Source of the DNA: UBA1151 sp963579925
GTDB taxonomy: Bacteria; Chloroflexota; Dehalococcoidia; Lucifugimonadales; Lucifugimonadaceae
Assembly: GCA_963579925.1 (NCBI GenBank)
Contig: CAUZJA010000157.1
Location: 1 to 6,675, forward strand
Direction: 5' to 3'
DNA: 6,675 bases
Part shown: positions 1 to 5,726 of the stretch, piece after piece
Numbering within the stretch: the stretch's first letter is position 1
Layout of the letters: each line of letters opens with the position of its first letter
Translations under genes and position numbers: made by a program
The notes under the pieces: model-generated
Database searches by the model: none
Told to the model about the DNA's origin: nothing
The model's input: only the letters and a program-made list of their open reading frames with translations

Positions 1-21
1 CGCTACCCTAGTGATGAGTGA
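1..21 (+). CDS. C-terminal end of an upstream gene (partial, tentative)
   Basis: Reading from base 1 gives six codons (RYPSDE) followed by TGA at 19-21. The TGA overlaps the GTG start of the next ORF in a GTGA arrangement typical of coupled genes. That overlap is the only reason to suspect a gene here. Six residues are far too few for a functional call, and the frame could be open by chance. Confidence 0.3.
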   Translation, partial: RYPSDE

Positions 22-281
22 TCCCGGCTGTCCTGGGGACGTTTGGAACAGCGTCAACCGGTGCAGCCATGGCGCCTGCGTTGCGGGTGTTCACCATCCC
101 ATTTCTGATCCTGACAGTCCTGATGCTGGGCAGAGCGTGGTACCTCGAGCTTAGTGCGAAAGAACACTGGCGCGGTTTCTGGGCGTTGCGAAGCCGCAAG
201 ATGTTGATCGCGTCCACCGCGGTGTCGGTTGCCCACTTGGGCATGCGATTTGGCGGTCTTCTTGGCGAACGCCCGTTTTAA
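18..281 (+). CDS. small hypothetical membrane protein
   Basis: This 87-residue ORF is not recognised. A clear hydrophobic segment lies at about residues 25-45 (FTIPFLILTVLMLGRAWYL), followed by a basic, Trp-rich stretch (about 49-61) and a weaker hydrophobic stretch at about 62-80. It is therefore probably an inner-membrane protein with one or two helices. The GTG start lies directly after an in-frame TGA (15-17) and overlaps the stop of a possible upstream ORF as GTGA. No clear Shine-Dalgarno is seen, so translational coupling is inferred. An internal ATG at 69 is an alternative start. It converges on the GNAT gene, with 12 bases between the two stops. Because the region is cut by the window edge, it could also be the tail of a longer protein broken by a frameshift. 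The membrane-like composition argues for this strand over the overlapping antisense ORFs. Confidence 0.5.
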   Translation: MIPAVLGTFGTASTGAAMAPALRVFTIPFLILTVLMLGRAWYLELSAKEHWRGFWALRSRKMLIASTAVSVAHLGMRFGGLLGERPF

Positions 282-293
282 TCGCAAGCGAAA

Positions 294-1045
294 CTACCTG
301 ATCAGCAGGCTTGCTCCGATGTATCGCAGGCCAAGCCGTTCAGTGACGCGCTTGGATGAATTGTTGGATTTCGCGTGTCCGTAAAACCGCACATGCTTTT
401 TGATATCGGGATGTAGAGCCCAGCCAGCTGTGGCAGCGGCACCAAACCCCGTCCGCGTAAATCTGGCACCGTGTCCACGCCGACTTCCACCCCTTTTTTT
501 CCGATCCGTACCGTCTCCCCGATTGCAGCAATCTTCCCTTCGTGGAGTCCGATGCACAAAGGGCTCCAAATATCGGAGGGGGTCCTGAATCCCATTGACT
601 TCAGACCTTCAGGAATCGAATCGTTAGTCTCCAGTTCAGCGACTAGTTGATCCCCTTCGGGAGTACCCGATATCACGAGCGTTTTATCGGTTTCGTACGA
701 GAAATCGACAGGAAACACGTAGTTCAGACCCTGACCGACCTGGTCTTCGGTCGGAGAAAGCAACTCAAGGTACTCGCCCAGATACAGTGGTTCGCTGTTT
801 GAGTCGAACAGGGGAGGCTCATCGGCTGCGAGCACTTGTAGTTCGTGTGCCACCGCATCGTCGACATCGCGATGAATTTGGAACACGTTTCCTGTTTCAC
901 AACCAGCCAGATAGAAACGTGGGCCGCCACTCGTGTCTGGCTTGTTCTCAGAGAGTATTCGGCCTGAATCTCCCAGCACAAAGAAAGTATCCGCGTGAAG
1001 CGCGATCAAATCCAGATCGCTGATCGAATCGTGAGAACTCGTCAA
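294..1045 (-). pseudogene. GNAT-family N-acetyltransferase, coding frame shifted near the C-terminus
   Basis: GNAT enzymes transfer the acetyl group of acetyl-CoA to an amine; the substrate cannot be predicted here. The first frame starts at TTG 1045 and runs through a family-like N-terminus (LHADTFF, then PRFYLAG, about residues 16-48). It continues into the acetyl-CoA-binding motif A: a beta strand EVGVDTVPD followed by RGRG at about 197-200. Immediately after RGRG this frame loses all family character and ends at 302. The typical GNAT C-terminus continues in the -1 frame instead: GAAATAGWALHPDIKKHV, then SNNSSKRVTERLGLRYIG (motif B), ending at TAG 294-296. Joining the frames gives about 250 residues, a normal length. 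The junction falls in GGGGTTTG at 443-450. It may be a true inactivating deletion, a homopolymer sequencing error, or programmed -1 frameshifting. The TTG start overlaps the mscS stop as TTGA, implying translational coupling. No good independent Shine-Dalgarno is seen. Confidence 0.8.
443..449 (-). other. slippery-type heptamer at the GNAT frame junction
   Basis: In the upstream frame the codons read cgg-ggt-ttg, so the heptamer is G GGT TTG, which fits the X XXY YYZ rule for tandem -1 slippage. A -1 slip here continues directly into GGT GCC GCT, giving R-G-R-G-L-G-A-A-A, a textbook GNAT pyrophosphate-binding loop. Only a weak downstream hairpin is visible (gcca/tggc, within cagctg-rich sequence) and there is no clear upstream Shine-Dalgarno stimulator. 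A lost base in the G4 or T3 run explains the data equally well or better. Confidence 0.35.
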
Positions 1046-2469
1046 TCGGAGTCGTCGTCGAGGCCGATCTTCTCAAGATCGCGCGCCTCACGACGCTGCT
1101 CATCGGTCAATTCGCCGTCCGGTGTACTAGATCCGTTCGCGGTCGTTGGCGGAAGTGGTTTGCGAAGCGATGAGCCGGTCAGGCCGGTTGGCGCGTAGCC
1201 GGGATGTGCGCCTTCGGGATCTGCCTCTTCGGCCACAACTTCCGGTTCGCCAGGCTCCACCCACTCCGTGCCCTGGTTACCCTTCTGCGGATGCGCACCG
1301 TAGCCCCAGTAGATTGTCTGGTGCGGGAAGGGAATCTCAATGCCCTCCTCATCAAATCGCACTTTGATGCGCTTGTTCATCTCGCCCTTGATCTCCCACT
1401 GGGTGAGCGGCTTGCAAACGCCAAGGACCTTGATGGTGATCGCAGAATCGTCGAACGAATCCAGCCGAAGGACTTTGGGCGCTTCAATGATCATCTCGCC
1501 AAAGTAGGGGTCGTTCGCCATGCTCTCACCAATGTCGTTGAGAACATCGAAGACGTGCTGCATGTCCTCTTTGTAAGCAACGCCGATCTCAAGATGGACG
1601 TTAGACCAGTGCTTGGTGAAGTTGGATGCAACGGTGATCTCACCGTTGGGAATGACGTGAACTTTTCCGTCCAGATCGCGGAGAGTCGTACGCCTCAGAT
1701 TGATCGACTCCACTTTTCCGGTCGTACCGGCGATGGTGATGACGTCACCCTGCCGGTACTGATTTTCAGCCAGAATAAATATTCCGTTGATCAGGTCACG
1801 AATGAGCCACTGTGCTCCGAAACCAACCGCCAGACCGGCGATACCAAATCCACCCAAAATTGGTCCGATTGGCACCGATAGCTCAGAGAGAATCATCATT
1901 GTGGCGATGACCGAGACGATTACCTTGGAGAAGCCTCTGGCAACGTCGATCAGCGTTTCAGATCGCTTGCCGTACTCCGCAGCATCAACTTGAGACGCTG
2001 AGACCTTTTGCACGAAACGGCGCATGACGCCCGGAAGAGCGCGATCTGCAGCCTTATTGGCAATGATGGCCAGCGCCAGGATGATCGCAATCTGGAACCC
2101 GTTGTTGGCCCACCAGTCTCGGAATCCACGTCCGATGTCTGCGAGCGCATTCAGCGCTGGCTCGACGTTGACTCCCAGCACGGAAAGGCTGCCGAGTGCG
2201 GCTGCGGTTCCGATGATGGCTCCACCCAGAATCAGGTCGGTGATCGTGGTGTAGAAGCGCGAGTGTTCTCTGGGCGAGTAGTCGAGTTGTAGCCGGTGCA
2301 TGTTGTCATCGACCCAGATGATCGCGATGTCGCGATATTTACCAACGAGTTTGCGAGCGATTATCCAGCCTATGAAGGCGCCCACAACGATAATGATCGC
2401 CCAGAGGCCGCCATCGGCCAGCCAGGCCATGAATGTTCCGTCGCTTGGGTTTCCGAACAGTTCTCTCAT
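1042..2469 (-). CDS. MscS-family small-conductance mechanosensitive ion channel
   Basis: This 475-residue protein is an inner-membrane channel of a family that opens under membrane tension and releases solutes during hypo-osmotic shock. Hydrophobic helices lie at about residues 19-38, 73-98, 124-140 and 180-198. The pore helix follows at about 201-232, with the Gly/Ala-rich pattern GGFGIAGLAVGFGAQ and then LIRDLINGIFIL. The MscS beta domain comes next (about 233-290: QYRQGDVITIAG, GKVESINLRRTTLRDLDGK, VIPNGEI). An alpha/beta cytoplasmic domain reaches the typical end motif IEIPFPHQTIYWG near residue 389. The first helices exceed the three of the E. coli protein. The last 85 residues are a Pro/Glu/Asp-rich, probably disordered extension. 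The ATG at 2469 has only a weak GGA about seven bases upstream. The gene is 64 bases downstream of the unknown acidic protein and overlaps the GNAT start by four bases, so it is likely co-transcribed with both. Confidence 0.95.
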   Translation of the reverse strand: MRELFGNPSDGTFMAWLADGGLWAIIIVVGAFIGWIIARKLVGKYRDIAIIWVDDNMHRLQLDYSPREHSRFYTTITDLILGGAIIGTAAALGSLSVLGVNVEPALNALADIGRGFRDWWANNGFQIAIILALAIIANKAADRALPGVMRRFVQKVSASQVDAAEYGKRSETLIDVARGFSKVIVSVIATMMILSELSVPIGPILGGFGIAGLAVGFGAQWLIRDLINGIFILAENQYRQGDVITIAGTTGKVESINLRRTTLRDLDGKVHVIPNGEITVASNFTKHWSNVHLEIGVAYKEDMQHVFDVLNDIGESMANDPYFGEMIIEAPKVLRLDSFDDSAITIKVLGVCKPLTQWEIKGEMNKRIKVRFDEEGIEIPFPHQTIYWGYGAHPQKGNQGTEWVEPGEPEVVAEEADPEGAHPGYAPTGLTGSSLRKPLPPTTANGSSTPDGELTDEQRREARDLEKIGLDDDSD

Positions 2470-2533
2470 CGTTTGATCCGTAGATCTCTATCGCGCTCCC
2501 GTTTCGCACTCTGGCGAGCCGGAGATTGCGCGA

Positions 2534-3130
2534 TTACTCCCAAGGGGAGCCCTCGCTGCTTTGCCAGATTGTGGCGTAGTGCTTATTCTCGCCTGTGATG
2601 AGGCTTGTTAGCTCACCGCCACTACCGCTATTCGTCTCTTCACGCTCTCTGGCCGCCAACTTGCTAACCGTGTCCACGCACTCATCCAGTTGGCTACCGT
2701 CAAGTTGCCCGCCGAACATCTCATATAGCGACTCGCTAAGCCCGGCATCATCAAGCGTCAGGAATGGCCCGGTCAGGATTAGCAAAGCGACGTTTGGCAT
2801 ATCCCCGGGGTCTGAAAGTGATATGTCAGGATCAAGCTTCGTCAAAACGGCGCGCAGGCCATGCAGCTTGATCAGACCTTCCAACTCTTGTGGGAGCGAG
2901 AGGATCTTAAAGAACGGCCTCTCATCGCGATGCAGTAACTCCCTGAAGTCGTTCTGAACGTCATCGTAGAACGTATCGGTGAATACCTCATCCATTCGCA
3001 ACACCTCAAAAAGAGGGCGATTAGGGATGTCCTTTCGACCGTCGACGACGACGATCTCATTCAAATGAGGAAGGATACAAAGGCTGATATCGGCGTCCTG
3101 GCCGATTATGCCACCTGGGTCGGAAACCAT
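2534..3130 (-). CDS. hypothetical acidic protein, 198 residues
   Basis: I do not recognise a family. The protein is soluble in appearance and strongly acidic, with no signal peptide or membrane helix. It begins with a strand-rich part (ISLCILPHLNEIVVVDGR, about 15-32), followed by alternating amphipathic helices (about 41-100). A hydrophobic strand VALLILTGPFL lies at about 114-124, then a helix ending in KLAAREREE, and a Gly/Ser-rich linker (about 167-172) before a short tail ending SSEGSPWE. The ATG at 3130 is well supported by GGGAG five bases upstream. It lies 63 bases after the zinc-ribbon gene and 64 bases before mscS, all on the same strand, so it is probably part of that operon. The long opposite-strand ORF at 2595-2957 is Ser/Pro-rich low-complexity sequence and looks like a shadow. 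Confidence 0.75.
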   Translation of the reverse strand: MVSDPGGIIGQDADISLCILPHLNEIVVVDGRKDIPNRPLFEVLRMDEVFTDTFYDDVQNDFRELLHRDERPFFKILSLPQELEGLIKLHGLRAVLTKLDPDISLSDPGDMPNVALLILTGPFLTLDDAGLSESLYEMFGGQLDGSQLDECVDTVSKLAAREREETNSGSGGELTSLITGENKHYATIWQSSEGSPWE

Positions 3131-3146
3131 TGGTTCTCCCGGTCTT

Positions 3147-3179
3147 CAGTTGAGTCGAACTGGGTTATCCCGGTAACCC
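3147..3179 (-). repeat. two adjacent inverted repeats in the leader of the unknown acidic gene
   Basis: Within the 63-base gap between the zinc-ribbon stop and the ATG at 3130 lie GGGTTA (3162-3167)/TAACCC (3174-3179), with a six-base loop. Directly beside it lie CAGTT (3147-3151)/AACTG (3158-3162), also with a six-base loop; the two share one base. In the minus-strand transcript they would form two consecutive hairpins just ahead of the GGGAG ribosome binding site. Neither is followed by a U-tract, so they are not ordinary intrinsic terminators. They may be mRNA processing or stability elements, or chance. Confidence 0.4.
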
Positions 3180-3193
3180 GCGTACATCGCGGA

Positions 3194-3625
3194 CTACCGG
3201 AACAGGCCCTTGATACGGCTCAATATGCCGCGCGAATCGCCTCGTTTTGCTTTGTTCCAACTTACCTGAACTGATCCAGATCGATTCAAATCAGAGACGC
3301 GTTCTTTCATGAGATCAAGAATTCGCTTGTCTTCATCCTTATCCAACCAGTAGCCGGCGTCATCCGGACAGTGGTCAAGTTCAAGATTGTTTGCGCGATA
3401 TCGAAATCGAACCATTGTTTTGCTGCAGTGAGGGCAACTCAGGTCTGAGTCGTGGTCCCCGTATTTGAGACTTCCCTTGCGAAGCTCCTCAGGGAAGACT
3501 TTGTTTTCGATCTCCTCAAGAGCAGGTGTTTCAATCCAGATTCCAGTGCACTGGGGACACTCAAGCGCCGGTACTCCGTGGCGCTTGTCAGTTTCAAATT
3601 CAACGTTGTGTCTTGGACACTGCAC
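3194..3625 (-). CDS. zf-TFIIB-type double zinc-ribbon protein
   Basis: This 143-residue protein carries two copies of the zinc ribbon known in Pfam as the zf-TFIIB (transcription factor zinc-finger) domain. Module 1 has C3-P-x-H6 then C23-P-x-C26 followed by GIWIETPALEEIE. Module 2 has C64-P-H-C67 then C86-P-D-D89 followed by GYWLDKDEDKRI. The spacing and the G-x-W-(L/I)-(D/E) signature after the second knuckle are characteristic. Ligand changes are visible: His replaces a Cys in module 1, and Asp replaces the last Cys in module 2. The C-terminus is basic (NKAKRGDSRGILSRIKGLFR), which could bind nucleic acid or membrane. The family's molecular role is poorly defined. The GTG start at 3625 has AAGGA eight bases upstream. 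It is probably the first gene of the unit leading to the unknown protein, mscS and GNAT. Confidence 0.85.
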   Translation of the reverse strand: MQCPRHNVEFETDKRHGVPALECPQCTGIWIETPALEEIENKVFPEELRKGSLKYGDHDSDLSCPHCSKTMVRFRYRANNLELDHCPDDAGYWLDKDEDKRILDLMKERVSDLNRSGSVQVSWNKAKRGDSRGILSRIKGLFR

Positions 3626-3650
3626 AGTAGCTTTCCTTCCGGCCCGTGAT

Positions 3651-3667
3651 CAATCCTGATCGGATTG
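3651..3667 (-). repeat. inverted repeat upstream of the zinc-ribbon gene
   Basis: CAATCC (3651-3656) and GGATTG (3662-3667) are perfect six-base arms around a five-base centre. The site lies 26 bases upstream of the GTG at 3625, just ahead of its Shine-Dalgarno. It could be an operator or a 5'-leader hairpin. A site this short can also arise by chance. Confidence 0.3.
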
Positions 3668-3750
3668 CAGATTTGAGGCCTTAGTCATTTCTGTGTGATT
3701 CAAATATTACGCCCGAGACACAGGTGCTCTAGGCGTTGTCCGGGCAAGTT

Positions 3751-3790
3751 GTGTCGATTCTGAAGAGATTCGACACGGCTACTACACGGC
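3751..3790. repeat. imperfect hairpin plus direct repeat downstream of the ATC-hydrolase-family gene
   Basis: GTGTCGA (3751-3757) pairs with TCGACAC (3770-3776). A T-T mismatch and a further TC/GA pair extend the stem inward, leaving a six-base loop. The heptamer ACACGGC then occurs twice, at 3773-3779 and 3784-3790, exactly 11 bases apart. The site is about 18-57 bases past the stop of the ATC-hydrolase-like gene. No U-tract follows on either strand, so a canonical intrinsic terminator is not supported. It could be an RNA 3'-end structure or a protein-binding site controlling the downstream zinc-ribbon unit. Confidence 0.35.
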
Positions 3791-3807
3791 CTAATATTCG
3801 TGCTTCT

Positions 3808-4290
3808 CTATTTAGATGCCTCTTGTGAGGGAAGGTCATATCGGAATGTGCAGACGCCATCTCCATCCATGATGGTCTGGTCTCTGCGCAGGTTTATCTT
3901 TGGGTTGAATCCTTCACCAAATGCGAAGTCACGAGCGCAGGAGAGTATGCCACCAAGATCACCGTAGCCAACCTCGTGATACATCTCCGCGTATCGGCAA
4001 CGGGTGACATCAAACTCATATCGGTCGGGTTTCTTTTCTATCTCCGTGGTCTCAAGAGCGCCATTCTTACGCCATGCGTCTTTGCCGTCAGCGAACTCCT
4101 GTAGGTTCTCTCCTGAGACGCGCTCTGCCAGTTCCCGTCCCTGTTCCCTGGCAATGCCCACCATCACCTTACGAACAAGTTCATTGGTGCGCTCTTCACC
4201 GAACTCATCTTGGAATGCCCTGATAACGGGGCCAAGTACAAGCGCCTCGATACGGCGCCGCTCAATCACTGGCATTTCATTGAGATCCAT
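3808..4290 (-). CDS. L-2-amino-thiazoline-4-carboxylic acid (ATC) hydrolase-family protein
   Basis: This 160-residue soluble protein carries the C-terminal hallmarks of the ATC hydrolase family: VTRCRYAEMY (Cys 98), LSCARDFAF (Cys 118), GFNPKINLRR (about 127-136), then QTIMDGDGVCTFRY (Cys 147). The N-terminal half is helical and charged. The founding Pseudomonas enzyme opens the thiazoline ring of ATC on the way to L-cysteine, but most relatives have no tested substrate, so only the family is claimed. I chose the ATG at 4290 because AAGGGTGAG lies just upstream. An in-frame ATG at 4326 would add 12 basic residues but lacks a visible Shine-Dalgarno. The thiolase stop is 79 bases upstream, on the same strand, and the two genes are probably co-transcribed. 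This pairing hints at a thioester or acyl-CoA-linked role in this organism. Confidence 0.8.
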   Translation of the reverse strand: MDLNEMPVIERRRIEALVLGPVIRAFQDEFGEERTNELVRKVMVGIAREQGRELAERVSGENLQEFADGKDAWRKNGALETTEIEKKPDRYEFDVTRCRYAEMYHEVGYGDLGGILSCARDFAFGEGFNPKINLRRDQTIMDGDGVCTFRYDLPSQEASK

Positions 4291-4369
4291 ACTCACCCTT
4301 TTTCTTGCATGAGACCGATTAGCCATGAAATCGATTCGACAGTGTTGGTCTTGATCCTCCGATCTGGCG

Positions 4370-5557
4370 CTACTTCACATTCTCCACGCTCAACGCCACA
4401 GCTCCACCACCTGCGTGGCAAATTACGGCGAGACCGTGCTTGCCACCGACGCGCTTTAATCCATACAGAAGTGTGGTGAGAATTCGCCCTCCGCTCGCGC
4501 CAATCGGATGACCAAGTGCGATGGCTCCGCCCCATACGTTGACGCGCTCCCAGTCCCAATCGAGTGCTGCCCCGTTTGCCAGCACCTGAGCAGCAAACGC
4601 CTCGTTGGCCTCGATGAGATCGAAGTCATCTAAAGATTGTCCGGTGCGGTCTAGCAGCTTTGCGACTGCCGCTGAAGGTGCATCGAAGAGCATTCCGGGA
4701 TTGTTGCCTTCGTGCGCGTAGCCAGTGATCCGGGCGAGCGGCGTTGTGCCCTTCTCTGCGGCCAGATCACCGCTCATAACGATTGTTGCTGCAGCGCCGT
4801 CTGCGATACCTGAGCTGTTTCCGGCAGTCACCGTATCGCCTTGCTGGAATGCGGGGTTCAGGGCGCCAAGCCGTTCAATGGATGCGTTGGCGCGTGGGCC
4901 TTCATCGGAAGCGACGCGCACCGGGTCGCCACGATGCTGTGGGACGTCAACCGGGACAATCTCAGCGCTGAATATGCCGCCATCGACTGCCGCAGATGCC
5001 CTCGTCTGGCTGCGCGCGGCGAACTCATCCTGCGCATCACGCTCAACTTCATATTTGGCAGCAATCGCCTCGGCGGAGTCGCCCATGTGTCGATTCTCAA
5101 ACGGACACCAGAGTCCATCATTGATCATATGGTCCGTAAGCGCTGAGTCGCCCATCCGGAGTCCTGTGCGACTGTTCATGAGCATGTGAGGGGCGTTCGA
5201 CATGCTCTCCATGCCGCCTGCGACCACGGCTTCCGCATCCCCCGCCTGGATTGTTTGAGCCGCAAGAACCACTGATGCGAGGCCCGACGCACAGGCCTTA
5301 TTGATCGTCATGCCGGAGACGCCTTCAGGAACACCCGCTCCAATCATGGCCTGCCGGGCGGGCGTCTGACCGAGACCTGCTGAGAGCATGTTGCCCATGT
5401 ATCCATAGTCAAGCTCGCCGGCATCGATTCCGGCGCGATCAATTGCACCGCTGATCGCGACGGAACCCAACGCTGTAGCTGAAAGCTCAGAGAGCTGGCC
5501 ACCCAGCTTCCCCATGGGAGTCCTGGCTGCCGATGCGATGACCACATCCCTAATCAT
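4370..5557 (-). CDS. acetyl-CoA C-acetyltransferase (thiolase family)
   Basis: Thiolases condense two acyl-CoA molecules or, in reverse, cleave 3-ketoacyl-CoA with CoA. They act in the cytoplasm in beta-oxidation, ketone-body or polyhydroxyalkanoate pathways. The 395 residues match the normal length. All key elements are present: the acyl-accepting Cys 89 in INKACASGL, VVAGGMESMSNAP (about 111-123), NEAFA (318-322), catalytic His 350 in GHPIGASG, and Cys 380 in ICHAGGGAVAL. The last motif and the MGNML...GQTPARQA segment resemble mitochondrial ACAT1/ERG10-type acetoacetyl-CoA thiolases more than long-chain FadA enzymes; this is from memory of those sequences. Substrate chain length is not certain. 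The ATG at 5557 has AAGGA seven bases upstream. It is the first gene of its strand next to a divergent TetR regulator and is followed by the ATC-hydrolase-like gene. Confidence 0.95.
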   Translation of the reverse strand: MIRDVVIASAARTPMGKLGGQLSELSATALGSVAISGAIDRAGIDAGELDYGYMGNMLSAGLGQTPARQAMIGAGVPEGVSGMTINKACASGLASVVLAAQTIQAGDAEAVVAGGMESMSNAPHMLMNSRTGLRMGDSALTDHMINDGLWCPFENRHMGDSAEAIAAKYEVERDAQDEFAARSQTRASAAVDGGIFSAEIVPVDVPQHRGDPVRVASDEGPRANASIERLGALNPAFQQGDTVTAGNSSGIADGAAATIVMSGDLAAEKGTTPLARITGYAHEGNNPGMLFDAPSAAVAKLLDRTGQSLDDFDLIEANEAFAAQVLANGAALDWDWERVNVWGGAIALGHPIGASGGRILTTLLYGLKRVGGKHGLAVICHAGGGAVALSVENVK

Positions 5558-5614
5558 TGAAGCTTCCTTACCGCTGCTCGAATTGCGAAATCAACCTGAT
5601 GGTCACTGTCACGA

Positions 5615-5645
5615 AGTATACGAGTGATGATGGAATTGAGTTCAA
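5615..5645 (-). promoter_or_regulatory. candidate sigma70-type promoter for the thiolase gene
   Basis: On the minus strand, TATACT (5615-5620) matches five of six bases of a -10 box. TTGAAC (5640-5645) is a fair -35 box, but the 19-base spacer is longer than ideal. The -10 box is about 58 bases ahead of the ATG. The short repeat GTCAC (5602-5606 and 5608-5612) lies just downstream and might belong to an operator. This is motif matching only. Confidence 0.35.
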
Positions 5646-5679
5646 AATCCGAATAGCGCCTCTTACTTGCATCTCTAAG

Positions 5680-5709
5680 TTGAGTACCGCATCATAGTTA
5701 CCGTAAACA
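5680..5709 (+). promoter_or_regulatory. candidate promoter for the TetR-family regulator gene
   Basis: TTGAGT (5680-5685) and TAAACA (5704-5709) are separated by 18 bases. The -35 match is fair and the -10 match is weak. The putative -10 box overlaps the left arm of the palindrome at 5705-5726, the arrangement expected if the regulator represses its own gene. Confidence 0.3.
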
Positions 5710-5726
5710 GGCCAGTTGGCCGGTTT
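5705..5726. promoter_or_regulatory. 22-base palindrome, likely operator of the divergent TetR regulator
   Basis: AAAC, A, GGCCA, then GT, then TGGCC, G, GTTT form a near-perfect inverted repeat with only one A/G mismatch in each arm. It ends 19 bases before the regulator's ATG, immediately ahead of the AGGAG ribosome binding site, in the 188-base divergent region shared with the thiolase gene. TetR-family dimers usually bind palindromes of this size next to their own gene, so autoregulation is a reasonable inference. Its distance from the thiolase start (about 150 bases) makes control of that gene less certain. Confidence 0.55.

Noticed and set aside
302..442. C-terminal part of the 247-residue GNAT frame as genuine protein sequence
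   Set aside because: After RGRG it has no GNAT character, while the -1 frame carries motif B. It is treated as out-of-frame sequence.
1204..1881. 225-residue plus-strand ORF inside the mscS gene
   Set aside because: It is antisense to highly conserved MscS pore and beta-domain codons, shows no family motifs, and is best explained as a shadow frame.
2595..2957. 120-residue plus-strand ORF opposite the unknown acidic gene
   Set aside because: Ser/Pro-rich low-complexity translation with no visible domain. The minus-strand frame has a better start site, operon spacing and balanced composition.
3703..3708. TAATAT on the minus strand as a -10 box for the zinc-ribbon gene
   Set aside because: A good hexamer, but no acceptable -35 box at 16-19 bases, so not listed as a promoter.
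4294..4326. Upstream ATG at 4326 as start of the ATC-hydrolase-family gene
   Set aside because: No Shine-Dalgarno is visible before it, whereas AAGGGTGAG precedes the ATG at 4290. It remains possible.
4725..5189. 154-residue plus-strand ORF opposite the thiolase gene
   Set aside because: It lies within an unmistakable thiolase coding region and has a Ser/Ala/Arg-rich shadow-like composition.
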